Origin: Poecilobothrus nobilitatus
Taxonomy: Eukaryota > Arthropoda > Insecta > Diptera > Dolichopodidae
Reading direction: 5' to 3'
DNA: 64,000 bases
Assembly: GCA_947095535.1 (NCBI GenBank)
Contig: OX352773.1
Location: forward strand, 85,346,670-85,410,669
Shown: in pieces, positions 12,430-24,065 of the stretch
Layout: every line of letters begins with the position of its first letter
Position numbering within the stretch: position 1 is the first letter of the stretch
Notes under the pieces: model-generated
Seen by the model: the letters and a program-made list of their open reading frames with translations, nothing else
Told to the model about the DNA's origin: nothing
Database searches by the model: none
Position numbers and translations under genes: made by a program

Positions 12430-12690
12430 AGAAAAATGTGCAAATTCAATTTTTAAATTTACCGTTATGTGAAAGGAACATTTTACAACATTGAGACTCC
12501 ATATTCACCATTGTATCTCCGGAACGGTTTTAGTTAGAAACTTTAAATTTCAAAAGAAAATGGATATATACGATATTTTATGCTTAAGGATTTGTTATTT
12601 CAGAAAGAAAATGTTTGTACTTCCCCTTATTTAAAAGCTATTTGGGGATCAAAAATTGAAAATTCTTTATTATTGTATAGATACCTATGC
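12425..12690 (-). mobile_element. DINE-B fragment, inverted
   Basis: Reading on the minus strand, 'cataacggtaaattta' (12455-12470 region) is the hallmark box of the DINE-B copies at 43.5, 51.4, 56.2 and 59.5 kb. The adjoining 'ctccggaacggt' and 'gtatctccgg' words resemble the 'gccggagttatga' region of the same family. Only about 260 bases are recognisable and neither terminus is present. Confidence 0.5.
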
Positions 12691-15140
12691 AAATTTGTTA
12701 GAATATGTGATTCACCTGATTATTTTATTTACGTTTTCTTTTTATCTTAAACTTAATCTGATCTGATTTTGATATTGCGTAGTGTTTTATGGATTAGGTT
12801 AGATGGACGAAGTAACATTGTTGATATTGCATTAGGTTTCACATACTTGTCGAATTTAACCAGAACTATATATTCGATTTATACAATTAGTAACCTTATT
12901 TTTTCGTTTTATCTGACTTTTTGGTCGGTGTGTAGTCTACGTACTTTCCTTTCACTTTTTGTGAAAAAAGTTTTTAATTCTGATATTTCAATATTGGTGT
13001 CCAATGATGATTTTAATGAAGTTATTGCATTATTATTTTTCTTTTGTGAGACTTTTTTGTGTTTATTTAATTTTCTATAAAAGTATCAACAACTTTATTT
13101 TCTTTCCTTATAATTTTCCATTTATTTCTGAAGTTATGACATCATTTGTCCCTTCTTCTTATTATCTCAGATAAATTTTCCGGTATTTTGTTTTGATATT
13201 TTCTGATCTATGATTTTGATACATTATTTATTTATAACTAAGTATTTAATTCTCTTCCAATTTCTTTTTTTTTTGTGGATATTTACTATTGATCATGAGC
13301 CCATTAGCAGTTTTTAATTAGAAAATCGATATTTGATTGTACCCTTTGGGCTTATGAATGGTTCCTATAGGGGTACTATTGTTCGATATAGATGTTTCCT
13401 TTGTGTAACATCCGGTCAACATAAACATCGTCTTGTTGTTTATGTCGCTGGGTTACACATCTCTTAATAATGTCATAATAATAATTTAATTCAATACAAT
13501 ATCTATTCTATTGGCCAAATGCTTTCTGTTTCTTAGGTCGTAGTTATTTCAAAAGTTTCAACAAGTATTTTTTTAAACTTTTGTTTTCAGCATACACTAA
13601 AACGTATAAACCAACCAACAAACTTTGCTGTCAAAGCAACAAAGAAAAACACTAACATTGTTCCGTTTAATCCCGTTGACTTATATTGAGATAAATACAA
13701 ATAGCTTACAAAATTTTTCTAGTTGTTTTAGAATTAACTTTTGAAAAAATGTCTATAAAAGGACATTAGGATGTACTTACTGTGGCGTATAATATTTTCT
13801 CTTAATAAAAGTTTTGTAGTACAAAATTTGCTTTGCTGTAGTTAAAATATTCAAGAGTAAATCAAGAGGCTAGAAAAAAAAAAGGTAGAAAGGCATTCTA
13901 TAGAATTTAAATTTTTTGATAAATGTTTTAAAGGTAAATATTTTGATGGAAAGAAAAATAGAAAAAAAAACTAGTACAGGAAATAAAAGAAATTCATCGC
14001 AGATGTTGTACTTTATGTCTCAAGTGATATAAATTGCTTTCTTTTTGACTTATCCTTTTAAAATTTAATATAATGGGATGTAGAAAAAAAGTCATTAATT
14101 TTTTTTTGTTTTTTCCCAAAACATTTTACAAAATATGGTTTAAATTGACATTAGTATAGAAAAAATTACTTTGAGAACTTTCCTTTATGTAATAGTTTTA
14201 TGCAATCTAACAATAATAACCTGAAAATTTAATAAAAAATTAAGTGCAAAATTATTTAAAATTGGTGTTTCGTATTGTAATTGGATCTAAAGTTGATTTA
14301 AATTTAATTTATTGCTTAGGCTTAGTATTATTATGGAAGAATATAATTACAAAATTAATCCAAATTTTATAATGTCATTTAAGATCATTTTGTTTCCGTT
14401 AAAACATCGGAACTTTATTTTTAAAGTAAAAGGAAAATAGGGAAATTAGTTTAATAAAATCAATACTGCCCAGCAATATGTGTATATTAATCTAATTAAT
14501 ATATCTATGCTTTTCGATACTTTTTGAAATCCTTAAGATAATCATTTAATCACATAACAAAACAATTTAATGTGCAAAATCATTTAATGAATGAACATTA
14601 AAATTTTCTTTGCGTTTCTTAAAGTCATGTATCATAATGGACCTTTTGAAAATATAATACATAGATTAGTATTTTAATTCGTTAAAAGAGTGGGATAGAA
14701 AACATGTAAGAACTTTATTAACATTGATTAAATTTTAATGAAACATAATAGTTTAAAATTCCATTATAGATTTTAGATTGCATTGTACAAATATCCCATT
14801 TTCTTTGAATATTTTAAATATGATATACTTTAGGTCCTATTATTTTTCGTCATATTAATTTTTCAGTCAGATTTCAATTATTTTTTCATACTCCTCTTAG
14901 AACAAGTAAGTATTTTGTTTTTGTTTTTTCACCGATTTTCATAATTTTTTTGTTTTTGAAAAGTTTACAGAGTTTATAACACCTAAGGTAAAAGTGGATA
15001 TAGTGACGATATAATTTTTTAAGAAGCCTTTGATAGTTTATCAAAGATGGAATATTTTTTTTTTTTTTCAAGTTTTTATTTTTTTCTAATAATAGATTTA
15101 ATTATTTTAAATACATTTTTGTTTTATTTTTTTATTTATA
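12691..15140. other. Long AT-rich interval, no gene recognised
   Basis: The 103-residue open frame at 12769-13080 starts at TTG, is hydrophobic because of T-rich codons, and has no recognisable domain, so I do not call it. A hairpin lies at 13400-13461 (separate entry). Nothing else is supported. Confidence 0.55.
13400..13461. other. Imperfect hairpin
   Basis: tgtgtaac pairs with gttacaca and acataaaca pairs with tgtttatgt, separated by short internal bulges and a small loop around 'tcgtct'. Arms of 8 and 9 bp give a stem of about 25 nt. It could be a small RNA-like hairpin or a remnant of a palindromic transposon end; nothing in the sequence decides. Confidence 0.4.
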
Positions 15141-15146
15141 TTAGTT

Positions 15147-15330
15147 AGCAAAAGACATTTCGCAGAAGAGACACTTAACAAAAAGACATTTAACAAAATT
15201 GACAGTTAGCAAAAGGACATTTAACAACTGGGTACTTTGCAACTTGAACACTTAATCGTTTTTACAACTGGAAACTTCGCAACTTGGACACTTAACAACT
15301 TTTACAAGAGGACATTTTGCAGTTTTTAGC
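15147..15330. repeat. Degenerate 15-16-bp tandem array
   Basis: Variants of 'caaaaggacatttaa' and 'caacttggacacttaa' follow one another about eleven times (for example gcaaaagacattt, aacaaaaagacattt, agcaaaaggacattt, gcaacttgaacactt, gcaacttggacactt). The unit length stays near 15-16 bases while the sequence drifts between an 'aaaag-gacattt' and an 'acttg-gacactt' form. Confidence 0.75.
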
Positions 15331-15340
15331 AATCAATAAT

Positions 15341-15894
15341 ATACTTAATTTTCAATTCTATAATTCCATTATATATCTTTCATTGGCGGCATGAATCTGT
15401 GTCTAAATAATTAATATCGGAAATGTATAAATCAAGTAAAATTAAAAGGTAACAAGTCAAAACGTCAAAAAAGTAACAAGGTTATAACAAGTCTTAGTGT
15501 CTAACATGGTTTTTCAAATTTATTTCATAATAAATAAAGTAATGGTTTATATCATGTACATATACATATGTATATAAATTATAAAAATGAAAAATTCATA
15601 TCATTGAGTCATGACATCAGCTCATTTTTAATAATTTAGTTTTTACTTCATATGAATTAAAAATCATGGACTCTTTCATTATCTGAAACAAGTTTAAAAT
15701 GACAGTTTTTGTTTTCTAAATTTGTTGTTGATGGTTTAAAAAAAAGGATTTGCTTTTATTTTAACAAAACATAAACATTTATAAAAAATTAAATTTAAAA
15801 TATTATTGAAAAAAAATTGGAACCTAAATGCTACGATATTCTTTTTTAATTCTTATGTATGATTGCTGAAATATTCATACTTTTTTTTTTTTTG
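15341..15894. other. AT-rich interval, nothing recognised
   Basis: Simple A/T-rich sequence with one tatg microsatellite (about 15555-15575). No gene or dispersed repeat recognised. Confidence 0.55.
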
Positions 15895-15897
15895 TAA

Positions 15898-16063
15898 TAC
15901 ATTTCTCTTCCACTTAAATGTTACATAGTCTTTCCTGTTCAGGCGTGGCGTAAATGTCGTAAGGGGTCTCAACTCTTACGACGTGTGTGGAGTTCAAACC
16001 CACACTCCCTCGGTTTTTACAGCGTATTTTATACGCTCTTACCCACTAGGCCCCTGAGCTCCT
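15898..16063 (-). mobile_element. SINE-1 copy (tRNA-derived)
   Basis: Read on the minus strand: an A-box region 'cctagtgggtaagagcg', then 'tataaaatacgctgtaaa', 'accgagggagtgtgggttt' with the B-box 'gggtttgaactcc', then 'acacgtcgtaagag', 'cttacgacattta', 'gcctgaacaggaaag' and a 3' end 'ttaagtggaagagaaa'. The same order occurs at 58.3, 61.9 and 63.8 kb. The internal polymerase III promoter boxes show a tRNA-derived SINE with no coding capacity. The B-box is less well preserved here than in the other copies. Confidence 0.85.
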
Positions 16064-16206
16064 ATTTACATTTTCATTACATATTAGAAGCCTTCTTGTA
16101 ACAAATATAGTATGTCCATTCAATAATTTTAGCAAAATTAATTAATTTTCTATACATTTTTATTATTTTGATCTAAATTGTTAAATATTTTATTTAATTA
16201 TTTAAT

Positions 16207-16266
16207 AACTTCAAATTTCATGTTTGAAAACATGTTCATGTTCCAAAACTTCAAATTTCATGTTTG
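16207..16266. repeat. Direct repeat of about 20 bp
   Basis: 'aacttcaaatttcatgtttg' occurs at about 16207 and again at about 16247, separated by 'aaaacatgttcatgttcca'. Tandem duplication of a 40-bp unit, second copy partial. Confidence 0.6.
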
Positions 16267-16311
16267 GGGGTCATTGTATCCACTAAACCCACTTCAAGTG
16301 ATTTATGTGTT

Positions 16312-16692
16312 TGTATAGTGGAGATACAAATTAAATATCTATAAAATAACAAAAATTAGATATTTTTAATTAAAATACACTTTTTTAATAACAAATGATT
16401 CTTATTTGGAACCCACCTTAATTTCTTAACAAAAAATTTTGGTGGGTTCTTTAATGATTTTTATAAGAAAACAATTGGTAAATAGCAAAATTTGAAACCG
16501 CGAACAAATAAAGACTATTTTTATATTAATATGATGATTTTTATATTAAAATGATGATATGTAGAACTTAGATATTTTTGGTGTATAATATGGTTTAATA
16601 TTGAACTATAAAAAATTGAAAAAAAATTAAAAGTATAAAATATTTAATATTATCTTATTTTATTGAAAAAAACTACAGATTCTCCACTATAC
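16312..16692. other. Possible small TIR element with an inner hairpin
   Basis: tatagtggaga (about 16314-16324) is answered by tctccactata (about 16680-16690). Between them, gaacccacc and ggtgggttc (about 16410-16449) form a perfect 9-bp stem. The outer repeat is only 11 bp and no target duplication is evident, so a decayed MITE is only one reading. Confidence 0.35.
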
Positions 16693-18730
16693 CCAATTTT
16701 AGCTTAATGCTTTAAATTAAGTGTTTTTACGGGTTAAGTATTTACGATTCGGCTATTGTCTTGTTAGTACTTTGTTACGTATAATTATACGAGTATTAAA
16801 AATGAATCTTAACTACTTACATATATGTTACATACATATATTTATAGTTTGCATTTCCTTTCGTAATTACTGTTATCCCTTGTTATTTTAATTACTGTTG
16901 TTTTTCAAATTTTTAATATTTTATTATTTCTTTATTTTTTTAATGTAATTGCATTTCAAATTAATGTTTAAGTTCTTTCTTATGATTAAAATATTAAAAA
17001 CAAGAATTTTTTATTTCATTTAAAATTTAAAGTATATTTGAATGATATGGTCAATTTAATTGTAATAAACGATAGAACTATTGGTTTCTAGAAGTTTGTT
17101 AAATGCATTTTTCTTTGTTCTTTCCATACATATTAGTTATATGAGATTTTTTAACCGCCTCATGTTTCACATCTATCTTTAACAAATTGAATGAAGTGCT
17201 TTTTTAATAATGGTAAAATGCAGCAAGTGATGAATTACATGTTTTATGATATTTAGTTTTATGAAGTTATACTTTTTTTTGTACACGTTAATACTAAAAC
17301 AACGATTTATTATATCTGGTATCAGATACTAATTTAAATTTCAAGAAATTTTATAGAATTAAATTTTTTAAATTTATAATTTATAACTGTATATTTTCAT
17401 TTATGATATATATTACATTTTTCTTAATTATTCCCTAATATCAAAAATAATTATTGCAGCATAGACCTCAAAACTGTAAGTATAAAAGAAAACCAAAAAA
17501 GGACCCAACAATAGTAACTAACCATTTTTAAAGGAAAGATATAATAAAATATAATAGAAAACAAGACCTAATTAAGCGTTTCTATATAAACTTTTAAATT
17601 AAGAAATCTGAATTTTATTTTGAAAAAATTAAAAGAAAATGTTAAAGGATTCTCACAGATAATAATAGGGTACTAATCCAGAACATTAAGTAGCTAGTAG
17701 AACATATATATATTTTTTTCTACAGATTCTATGGTTATAATATCTATTGCTAGTTAAATTATGAAAAGTTGAGTGTGCGTTTAAATTTTTTTTAAATGAT
17801 TTTGTATTGGAGCAAAAAAAAAATTTTAATTTTTAAATCTACGAATACTCAGTTTTATATTATTATTATTTTTTTTTTTTTGTTTATATTCACTTGTCGA
17901 ATATCTCAATATCTTATCTACGTTGCTATATTTAGGTTGACAATCAAATTTTCTTACAACATTGTCTATACTACCAATTTTTACTATTACTTTCGTCTTG
18001 ATAATATCTAGGTTGATAATTTAATCAGATTCTAGGTTCACAAATTTTAAAATCTTATTCTATAGGAAGATCCAGAGACAATATTGAAAATATTTTTCGT
18101 TATATTTTTATGATTTAATCTGTCAATTAATATGGGTTATGTTGAAGTTCTCCTAAAATGAATGACTCTGAACAAGAATGCTCTTAATATTTCGGAATTC
18201 TGATTCCCCTTGGCTAATATTCCTTTGATCAAGGAAAATTTTTTACATAAAATGTTCAAAACGCCATATAAATTTTTATTAATTTTTTTAAAACTATTAA
18301 AATAATTGAAGAGAAAACGGAGATAAATTAATAATTGGATTATTCATTGTGTTTCAATTTCTTTTTTTTTTTTGTTTTTTTAAATTATTACTCTTTGGGA
18401 AAAAAAAAATTTTAAAATTAAACTTTAAATTCTTTTATGCGTGGTAATTTAAAAATACTATAAAGTTTTTTTCTTACTTCTTTTATTTTTCATTTTTAAT
18501 TCCTGAATTTTTAGAAGTAAAACTTTTAATTTTTCATATTTTCAAATACATTTTAATTATCTAAATTCATTATTTTTAAGATTTGTTTTGTTTCTGTCCA
18601 ATTGTGTCTATTCAAAAAAAAATGTTTAAATTTAGTTAATTTTTTAATATACATATATAGTTGTACGAAATATCTGCACTTTCGTCTCATTTTCTAACAT
18701 TAGTATATAAATTATTTTTTAATTTCATAT
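16693..18730. other. Long AT-rich interval, nothing recognised
   Basis: Two kilobases of A/T-rich DNA. The open frame at 17796-18011 is a chance product of T-rich codons. No repeat or RNA gene recognised. Confidence 0.55.
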
Positions 18731-18734
18731 ATAA

Positions 18735-18778
18735 CTAGCTAATACCCGGTGCGCGTTGTTGCGCTCCTCAATAAATAA
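18735..18778. other. GC-rich hairpin motif abutting a mariner relic
   Basis: Within strongly AT-rich DNA, 'actagctaatacccggtgcg' is followed by a stem ggtgcgc/gcgctcc (one mismatch) around a gttgtt loop. Such 'actagct-acccgg-hairpin' ends look like a transposon terminus. I could not assign it to a family from sequence alone. Confidence 0.35.
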
Positions 18779-18789
18779 AACATATGGGT

Positions 18790-19980
18790 TTTTAATTGAA
18801 GATATCGAGTTAATAAATTTCAAGTCTGTTAATAGAGTCAACGGTTTGCATTGTGTCAGCACAATTTTTCATCACTTTTTCACATAAATTTGGCTGCATT
18901 TCATCTATAGCACGTTCAATGTTGATTTTTAATTACTCAATTGTTGTTGGATTATCAGCATAAACTTGTGACTTAAATCACACGACGTAGCACGATAATT
19001 AATTGGACCATTTCTTGAGATAATTTCATCACTAAATTTTGTTTTTAATTTAGTCAATCACCTTAACAACCAAAATCGATTGTTAAGGTGGTTGTGTGGC
19101 AGGTGGCAGCGTCTTGTTGAAACCACATATCTTCCAGATTATTCTCAACAACAGCAGGAAAAAAAAATCATTTAACATTGTTCTGTATCGTTCTCCATTG
19201 ACTGTTACTCTTCGACCATTTTCTTCAAAGAAATATGGACCAATCACTCCACCAACATGAATTGCATACCACACAGTGACTTTATGTGGATGTAATGGTG
19301 TCTGAACAGTTTCGGGTGCAGTTTCACCACTCCAAATTCTGGAATTCTGTTTGTTTACATAACCATTTAACCAAAAATGAGTTTCATCACTGAATAACAT
19401 TTAAATAATAAAGTATTCACAAATGAGCACTGATTTTAATAAAACAATTTAACAATTTCTAAACGTTGTTGAAATGTGTATCTTTCCATCATTAAATAGC
19501 ATAGCCTACTGAACACAAATGTCAAAAAATAATACGCAGTGTTGCTATTATAACCATTATAAATTGTATCATTCCCCTCGGAAAATCCATATTTATAGAT
19601 TTACCGATAAATTTATAAGTAGTTAAATCAATTTAGTTTGTAATTTTTGTGAAAAACGTCCTAGAAAGTTTCAAAGAACTCTAAACATTTTCTTTACTAG
19701 ATTATTTAACGTATAAAAATCTATAAAAAAGTTAAAAAACAATTTTTTTTTGGAATATTATTCTTAATTATTATTATAAGCCTTTTTCTCAATGTAATTC
19801 AAGTCTTATTTAATATTAATATATGATTTAATAAATTCTATAAATTAATTTCAGGATGTAGTAAATACAGTATTAATAGGTAAATACCTACTGAGTAATT
19901 CTTTATTATCTGCAAAAAAAAAAAATAAAACATTAAATTAAAAGCATTTCAAATCAATCACTTCAAATTGGCCCACCCTG
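18790..19980 (-). mobile_element. Mariner relic, internally deleted
   Basis: On the minus strand the element begins at a TIR-like end, cagggtgggccaatttgaag (inverse at 19961-19980), the same style of end as the other two mariners here. It has a long 5' region, transposase remnants (19490 down to about 18815), and no convincing partner TIR at the left. A very weak candidate is 'gggtttttaattgaag' near 18785. The left side may be truncated at the GC-rich hairpin. Confidence 0.65.
18815..19490 (-). pseudogene. Mariner-type transposase, deleted and frameshifted
   Basis: The N-terminus starts at minus-strand ATG 19490 with MERYTFQQRLEIVKLF, then a stop. The next recognisable part (from about 19400) is already LFSDETHFWLNGYVNKQN, with the first catalytic Asp, so most of the two DNA-binding HTH regions (roughly 120 codons) are missing. 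The frame continues through PHKVTVWY and TVNGERYRTML to GFNKTLPPATQ, where a frameshift obscures the second-Asp box. Downstream only scattered pieces remain, e.g. 'IERAIDEMQPNLCEKVMKN' (near 18930-18870). An 11-bp palindromic pair (caccttaacaa/ttgttaaggtg) sits in the coding remnant near 19060-19092. Clearly non-functional. Confidence 0.8.
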
Positions 19981-20469
19981 AATAAATTTCCCCATCTGCC
20001 CCCATTAATGTTTGATAAGGTGTATAAAGTGTTATACATGTATAACGAATTTTCTTTAGCGAATACTTCTTAAATACCTATAATTGGATTAAATATGATT
20101 AAGGTATTTTACCACAATATATTCAAAAAGAAGAAGCATTTAAAATTTTATAAAGATAAGTACCTAATATAGAATATAAAAATTTAGCAAATAATTAGAA
20201 GAGATTTGTTTGAAAACATATAGGTACTTATAAATTTATAGATAAACTGTTGGATATTATTATAATTTATGTAATTCAATGTGATTTAGATATAAGAATT
20301 TTATATTTCTTATAATAATTTAGATATTAGAATTATATATTTCAATAAATTAATTAAATTTTTCCATTTTTATCATTATTTAAATAAATTAATGTGTGTG
20401 CTTTTATATAAAATATACTAATATGTATTATTGTGTTAAATGTTGTGTTTCAAATATGTATTCAGGATG

Positions 20470-21001
20470 CAGGATGTCCTCAACTCAAATACCCTGCACT
20501 AAATGATTTGATGCATTTAAAGAAACAAAAAATTGTATTGAAGGGTGGGGAGGGTTTATTCTGCACCCTTTTCGAAATATGCGGTTTTAGAAACATTTCA
20601 TAAAAAAATCTATAACTTTTGAACGGCTTGCTATAGAGAGATAAAAAAAATTCATTTTATAGAGCAAGTGTGTTATTTCCAATCGTTATTCCAATTAAAA
20701 TAATAACTAAAAAATAAATAGATAAAAGAAAACGTCATAATTTTTCCTTTTGAAGCGATTAAAAATAACGCACCATTATATTCTTCATATTTCAAAAACG
20801 GGTAGAGATACTTAGAAAAAAAGTAATTAGGTACTAACTAACTAATTATAGAGCTTAAAAAGCTGTTTAAAAATAATTTTTAACCCCTCATAACCCGAAA
20901 AGGGTTCAGAACAGATCCGCCCGCTCCAATACAACTTTTTGTTTGTTTTAATGCGCCCAATCTCTGAGTGGAGTGCGGGTACTTGAATGGCGAACACCCT
21001 G
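20470..21001. mobile_element. Non-autonomous element with ~130-bp terminal inverted repeats
   Basis: The left arm (20470-~20600) and the inverse of the right arm (~20870-21001) align along their length: caggatgtcc against cagggtgttc, then 'caagtaccc/caaataccc', 'gcact', 'gatg/gcgcatt', 'aaacaaaaa-ttgtattg' and 'ctg-acccttttcg'. The segment just before the left end repeats 'caggatg'. No clear target duplication. The 103-residue open frame at 20880-21191 crosses the right arm and is not a gene. Confidence 0.65.
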
Positions 21002-21441
21002 TATATTCAAGCCATTGAAATTCATATTCAATAAAACTTACTAGAATATTAAACTGCTGTATTGAAGCAACGTTCAAGTTCAAACGAAAAAAAACTATTA
21101 AAAATTTATTTATGTAAGTATCCTTTACAATTTTACACGTCTCAAATTTTCTAAATAATTGTGTTTTTTTTTCTTCTTCCAGTCCCAACAATTAATTTTG
21201 CGGGAGTATTAAATTAAATTTGATTAAAATTCAAGAGTTTCTAATTTAAAGTAAGTTCTAAAGATAAATAGAAATACAAAAAAAGAAAATAAAAAAAACA
21301 GCGAAAAATTATAATTTGGTGAAAGGTTGTACTTGTACATAATAAAACTGCTGTATTTGAAGAATTGAATTGAGTTATTTTCAAGCAACACTTTCTTCGT
21401 TCCTAACACGTATAGGACTATATATAATATACTATTTTATA

Positions 21442-22350
21442 TAGGGTTTTCCAATTTGAGTGATATGATTTCTTTTCAAAAAAAACGCACTAATAGTTAA
21501 GGGAATTTAAATGTATTTTATTTAATGTGAAGTATAATCGATACAATTAAGTTTTGAATAAAACGTGATTTAAATGGGCTCCACGACTTCTTTTACAGGA
21601 ACGAATTCGTTTAACCGAATTTTCGAGCTTTTTTTCCACTAAATCAAGTCGTATGTCATGAATAGCACGTTCAATATTGTCCTCTGAAGCTTGAAGAGAG
21701 TCTGGTTTATTGCTAAAGACCAATGACTTCAAATAACCCCACAAGAAATAGTCTAATGCTGTTAAATCACAACTTCTTCAGGGCCATTCAATGTCACAAT
21801 TTCTTGAATTAATCGAATCTCCAAACTTTTCTCGCAATAATTCGGTTGTTGCACGTGCTGTGTAGCACGTATCCCCGTCTTGTTGAAACCAGATGTTGTC
21901 AAGATCAACTTCTTCCAATTTCGGTTGGATAAAAAGTTGGTTATCATCGATCTATACCGTTCTCCATTGACAGTAACGGTGTTACAAACATCATTTCGAA
22001 AGAAGTACGGACCGATGATTCCACCAGACCAAAAACCACACCAAACTGTCAATTTAGGTGAATGTAATGTAATGGTTGTTCATGAATAATTTGTGGATTT
22101 TCTTCGCACCAAAATCGACAGTTTTGTTATGTCATAACTACGACTTGATTTAGTGGAAAAAGTGCTCGAAAATTCGGTTCATCGAAATTGTTCCTGCAAA
22201 AGAAGTCGTGGAGGCCATTTGAATGACGTTTAATTCAGAATTTAATTGTATCGATTGTACTTCACATTAAATAAAAAACATTTGAATTTTCTTAACAATT
22301 AGTGTGTTTTTTTTTTAAACAAATCATATCACTCAAATTGGAAAACCCTG
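21442..22350. mobile_element. Mariner with duplicated, inverted 3' ends
   Basis: TA at 21440-21441 and 22351-22352 flank ends that read (t/c)agggttttccaatttgag inward from each side. Each arm is 212 bp (21442-21653 and 22139-22350), and both are the transposase 3' end plus 3' terminal sequence, in opposite orientation. The left arm is the natural 3' end of the minus-strand transposase; the right arm replaces the N-terminal half and 5' end. The result is a palindromic, transposition-competent-looking but non-coding element. Confidence 0.85.
21556..22138 (-). pseudogene. Mariner-type transposase, C-terminal half only, frameshifted
   Basis: Minus strand. It begins inside the family box 'CRFWCEENPQI' next to the junction at 22138, then continues as KLTVWCGFWSGGIIGPYFF, TVNGERYRSM, and after a frameshift the second catalytic Asp region (FQQDGDTCYTAR). 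A stop and further shift follow near the third-Asp region ('EWP-RSCDLTALDYFLWGY', codons around 21760-21735). The C-terminus runs to about 21556 with NIERAIHDIRLDLVEKKLEN and SCKRSRGAHLN. The N-terminal DNA-binding half and the first catalytic Asp are absent. A second inverted C-terminus (SCKRSRGGHLND) is on the plus strand near 22185-22230. Confidence 0.8.
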
Positions 22351-22352
22351 TA

Positions 22353-23609
22353 TAATATATATACGTATGTACTATATGTTTATGTATTTGGAATAAGAAT
22401 AACCTGTAAGAATATCCTTTTCTAATTTTGTTTTTCTTTTGGTTTTTCATCTTTTGAATTATAAATTAAAGTTTTTAACCAAAAAGAAGAAAAAAAAATA
22501 TCAAAAAGCCTAACAACAAAAACGCAATCAAGATTAAGATGAAGAAAAACAGGAAAATAAAATTAAAAAAACCAGCCACTATATCTTAAATACAAAAAAT
22601 AAAAAAAATAAAAATCAACAAAAAAAAAAACGAAAGGCAGGAAAAAATACAGAGATTTTTGTCCTGAGTCCTGACTATTTTTGGGTGTTTCTCCTCTATA
22701 TTTATATGATTCGGAATTCAGTTTTGTATTATCTTTCAACCAGGTGTTTAATTAAAAACTTTTACTTTTTAATTTTTCGTTGAATTTAAAAGAAATAATG
22801 GAACGGGTTTTGGACAAAAAAAAGAAAAATCTTTAAACTTTTAACAAGACAATGAAAGTTTTAAAAGTTAAATCAAAATAAAAAGACAATGGTTATAACT
22901 GAAGAGGTGAGAGATGAATTCAGAATTTTATTATGAAAAAAAAAATTAAAATTTGAAGCTTTAAAATTTTTATGTAACTATTTAAGTATTAATGTAGGTA
23001 TAGAATAATTACCAGTTTATGTATATAAGGACGTGTGGATTTATTTAAATTTACATAGAATTGTTAATGTAAATATTACCTCAAATAACATTTTAAGAAT
23101 TCAAATTAAAATTAAGTTTTTCTTTTATAAAATTTTAATGAAAAAAAATGTTTTAAAATGTAGAAACTTTTGAATTTTTTTACAAAAAAATTTTTTTAAA
23201 GGTTAACAATACAAAGGATAGGTAATAAATATGCAAGTGTATACTTTAATGATTATAATATTATTATTATGTAAATACAAAGATTATTTTTTGAAAATAA
23301 AAAATATTTATAATTTGAATATCTAATTAGATACATTTCATAACGTTAATGATGTTTTAAAAACGTGACTAATGAAATTACATCTATTAGGGGATTATAA
23401 AATATTTTTGGGAGTTCTAAAGAAATCATAAGTTGAAATTATAAGATTTTTAGTGTTACATTTCATATAATATTCAATTATAATAATTTACATAATGTTA
23501 TATAATATATTTAACCAAAAACCCTCTTGTACCATCAGCAGGCGTTAGTAATCTTGAGTAAATGAATTAAAACTGAAAATGCACTATTCCGAAATTGTTA
23601 AACTTTCTG
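22353..23609. other. AT-rich interval, nothing recognised
   Basis: A strongly A-rich plus strand at about 22480-22650 (poly-A interrupted by single bases) is the main feature. No gene, no recognised repeat. Confidence 0.55.
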
Positions 23610-24065
23610 AAATTGTTTAGACTTAGAACAATCAAATTAAATAAAAGTTAAAGTAAGTCAGATCAAAAAATCTTCTATGGCAATGTTCTTCCTCTTTATT
23701 TGTGGGTAACAACTTTTTCTTAATAATTTTTCTCTTAATATTTTCCTGTTACGAAATATTCGTAAAAAACTTAAAAATTACACTAGTAAACTACCACTTT
23801 CGTTTGTCCGATTTGCTCCAAAAGCTTATAAAACCGAGATATTTACATCAAAACCTTAAATATCAACATTCAAAAAATTCCGCTGAGTCGTTTAGGCTGT
23901 ACACGTGAGCAGAGACATACCTCCACACACACCCACGCATACACACACACACAACACACAGCCTGCCATCACGCTAAAAAAAAACTTTTACAGCCTTTTT
24001 TGCCTAAATCTCAGGTGCAAATTTTTAGTATGAAAACAATACCTATATATGTGGTCGGTAAAAAT
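23610..24065 (-). repeat. R2-like dispersed unit, copy 1 (inverted)
   Basis: Against the copy at 50.0-50.45 kb it shows, in inverse order, 'cttactttaacttttattt', 'gatctga', 'ttgccatag', 'gttgttac', 'acgaatatttcgtaacag', 'cactagtaaactaccacttt', 'ctcggttttataagctttt', 'gtgtacagcctaaacgactc', a CA-rich stretch (23920-23965) and 'gaccacatat'. No coding capacity: the open frame at 23702-23908 has a counterpart in the 50-kb copy only because the DNA is repeated. Confidence 0.75.

Noticed and set aside
12769..13080. 103-codon open frame, hydrophobic product
   Set aside because: Starts at TTG, composition follows T-rich codons, no domain or signal recognised, no conserved copy; chance is the simplest reading.
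20880..21191. 103-codon minus-strand frame
   Set aside because: Runs across the terminal inverted repeat of the element at 20470-21001 and has no domain.
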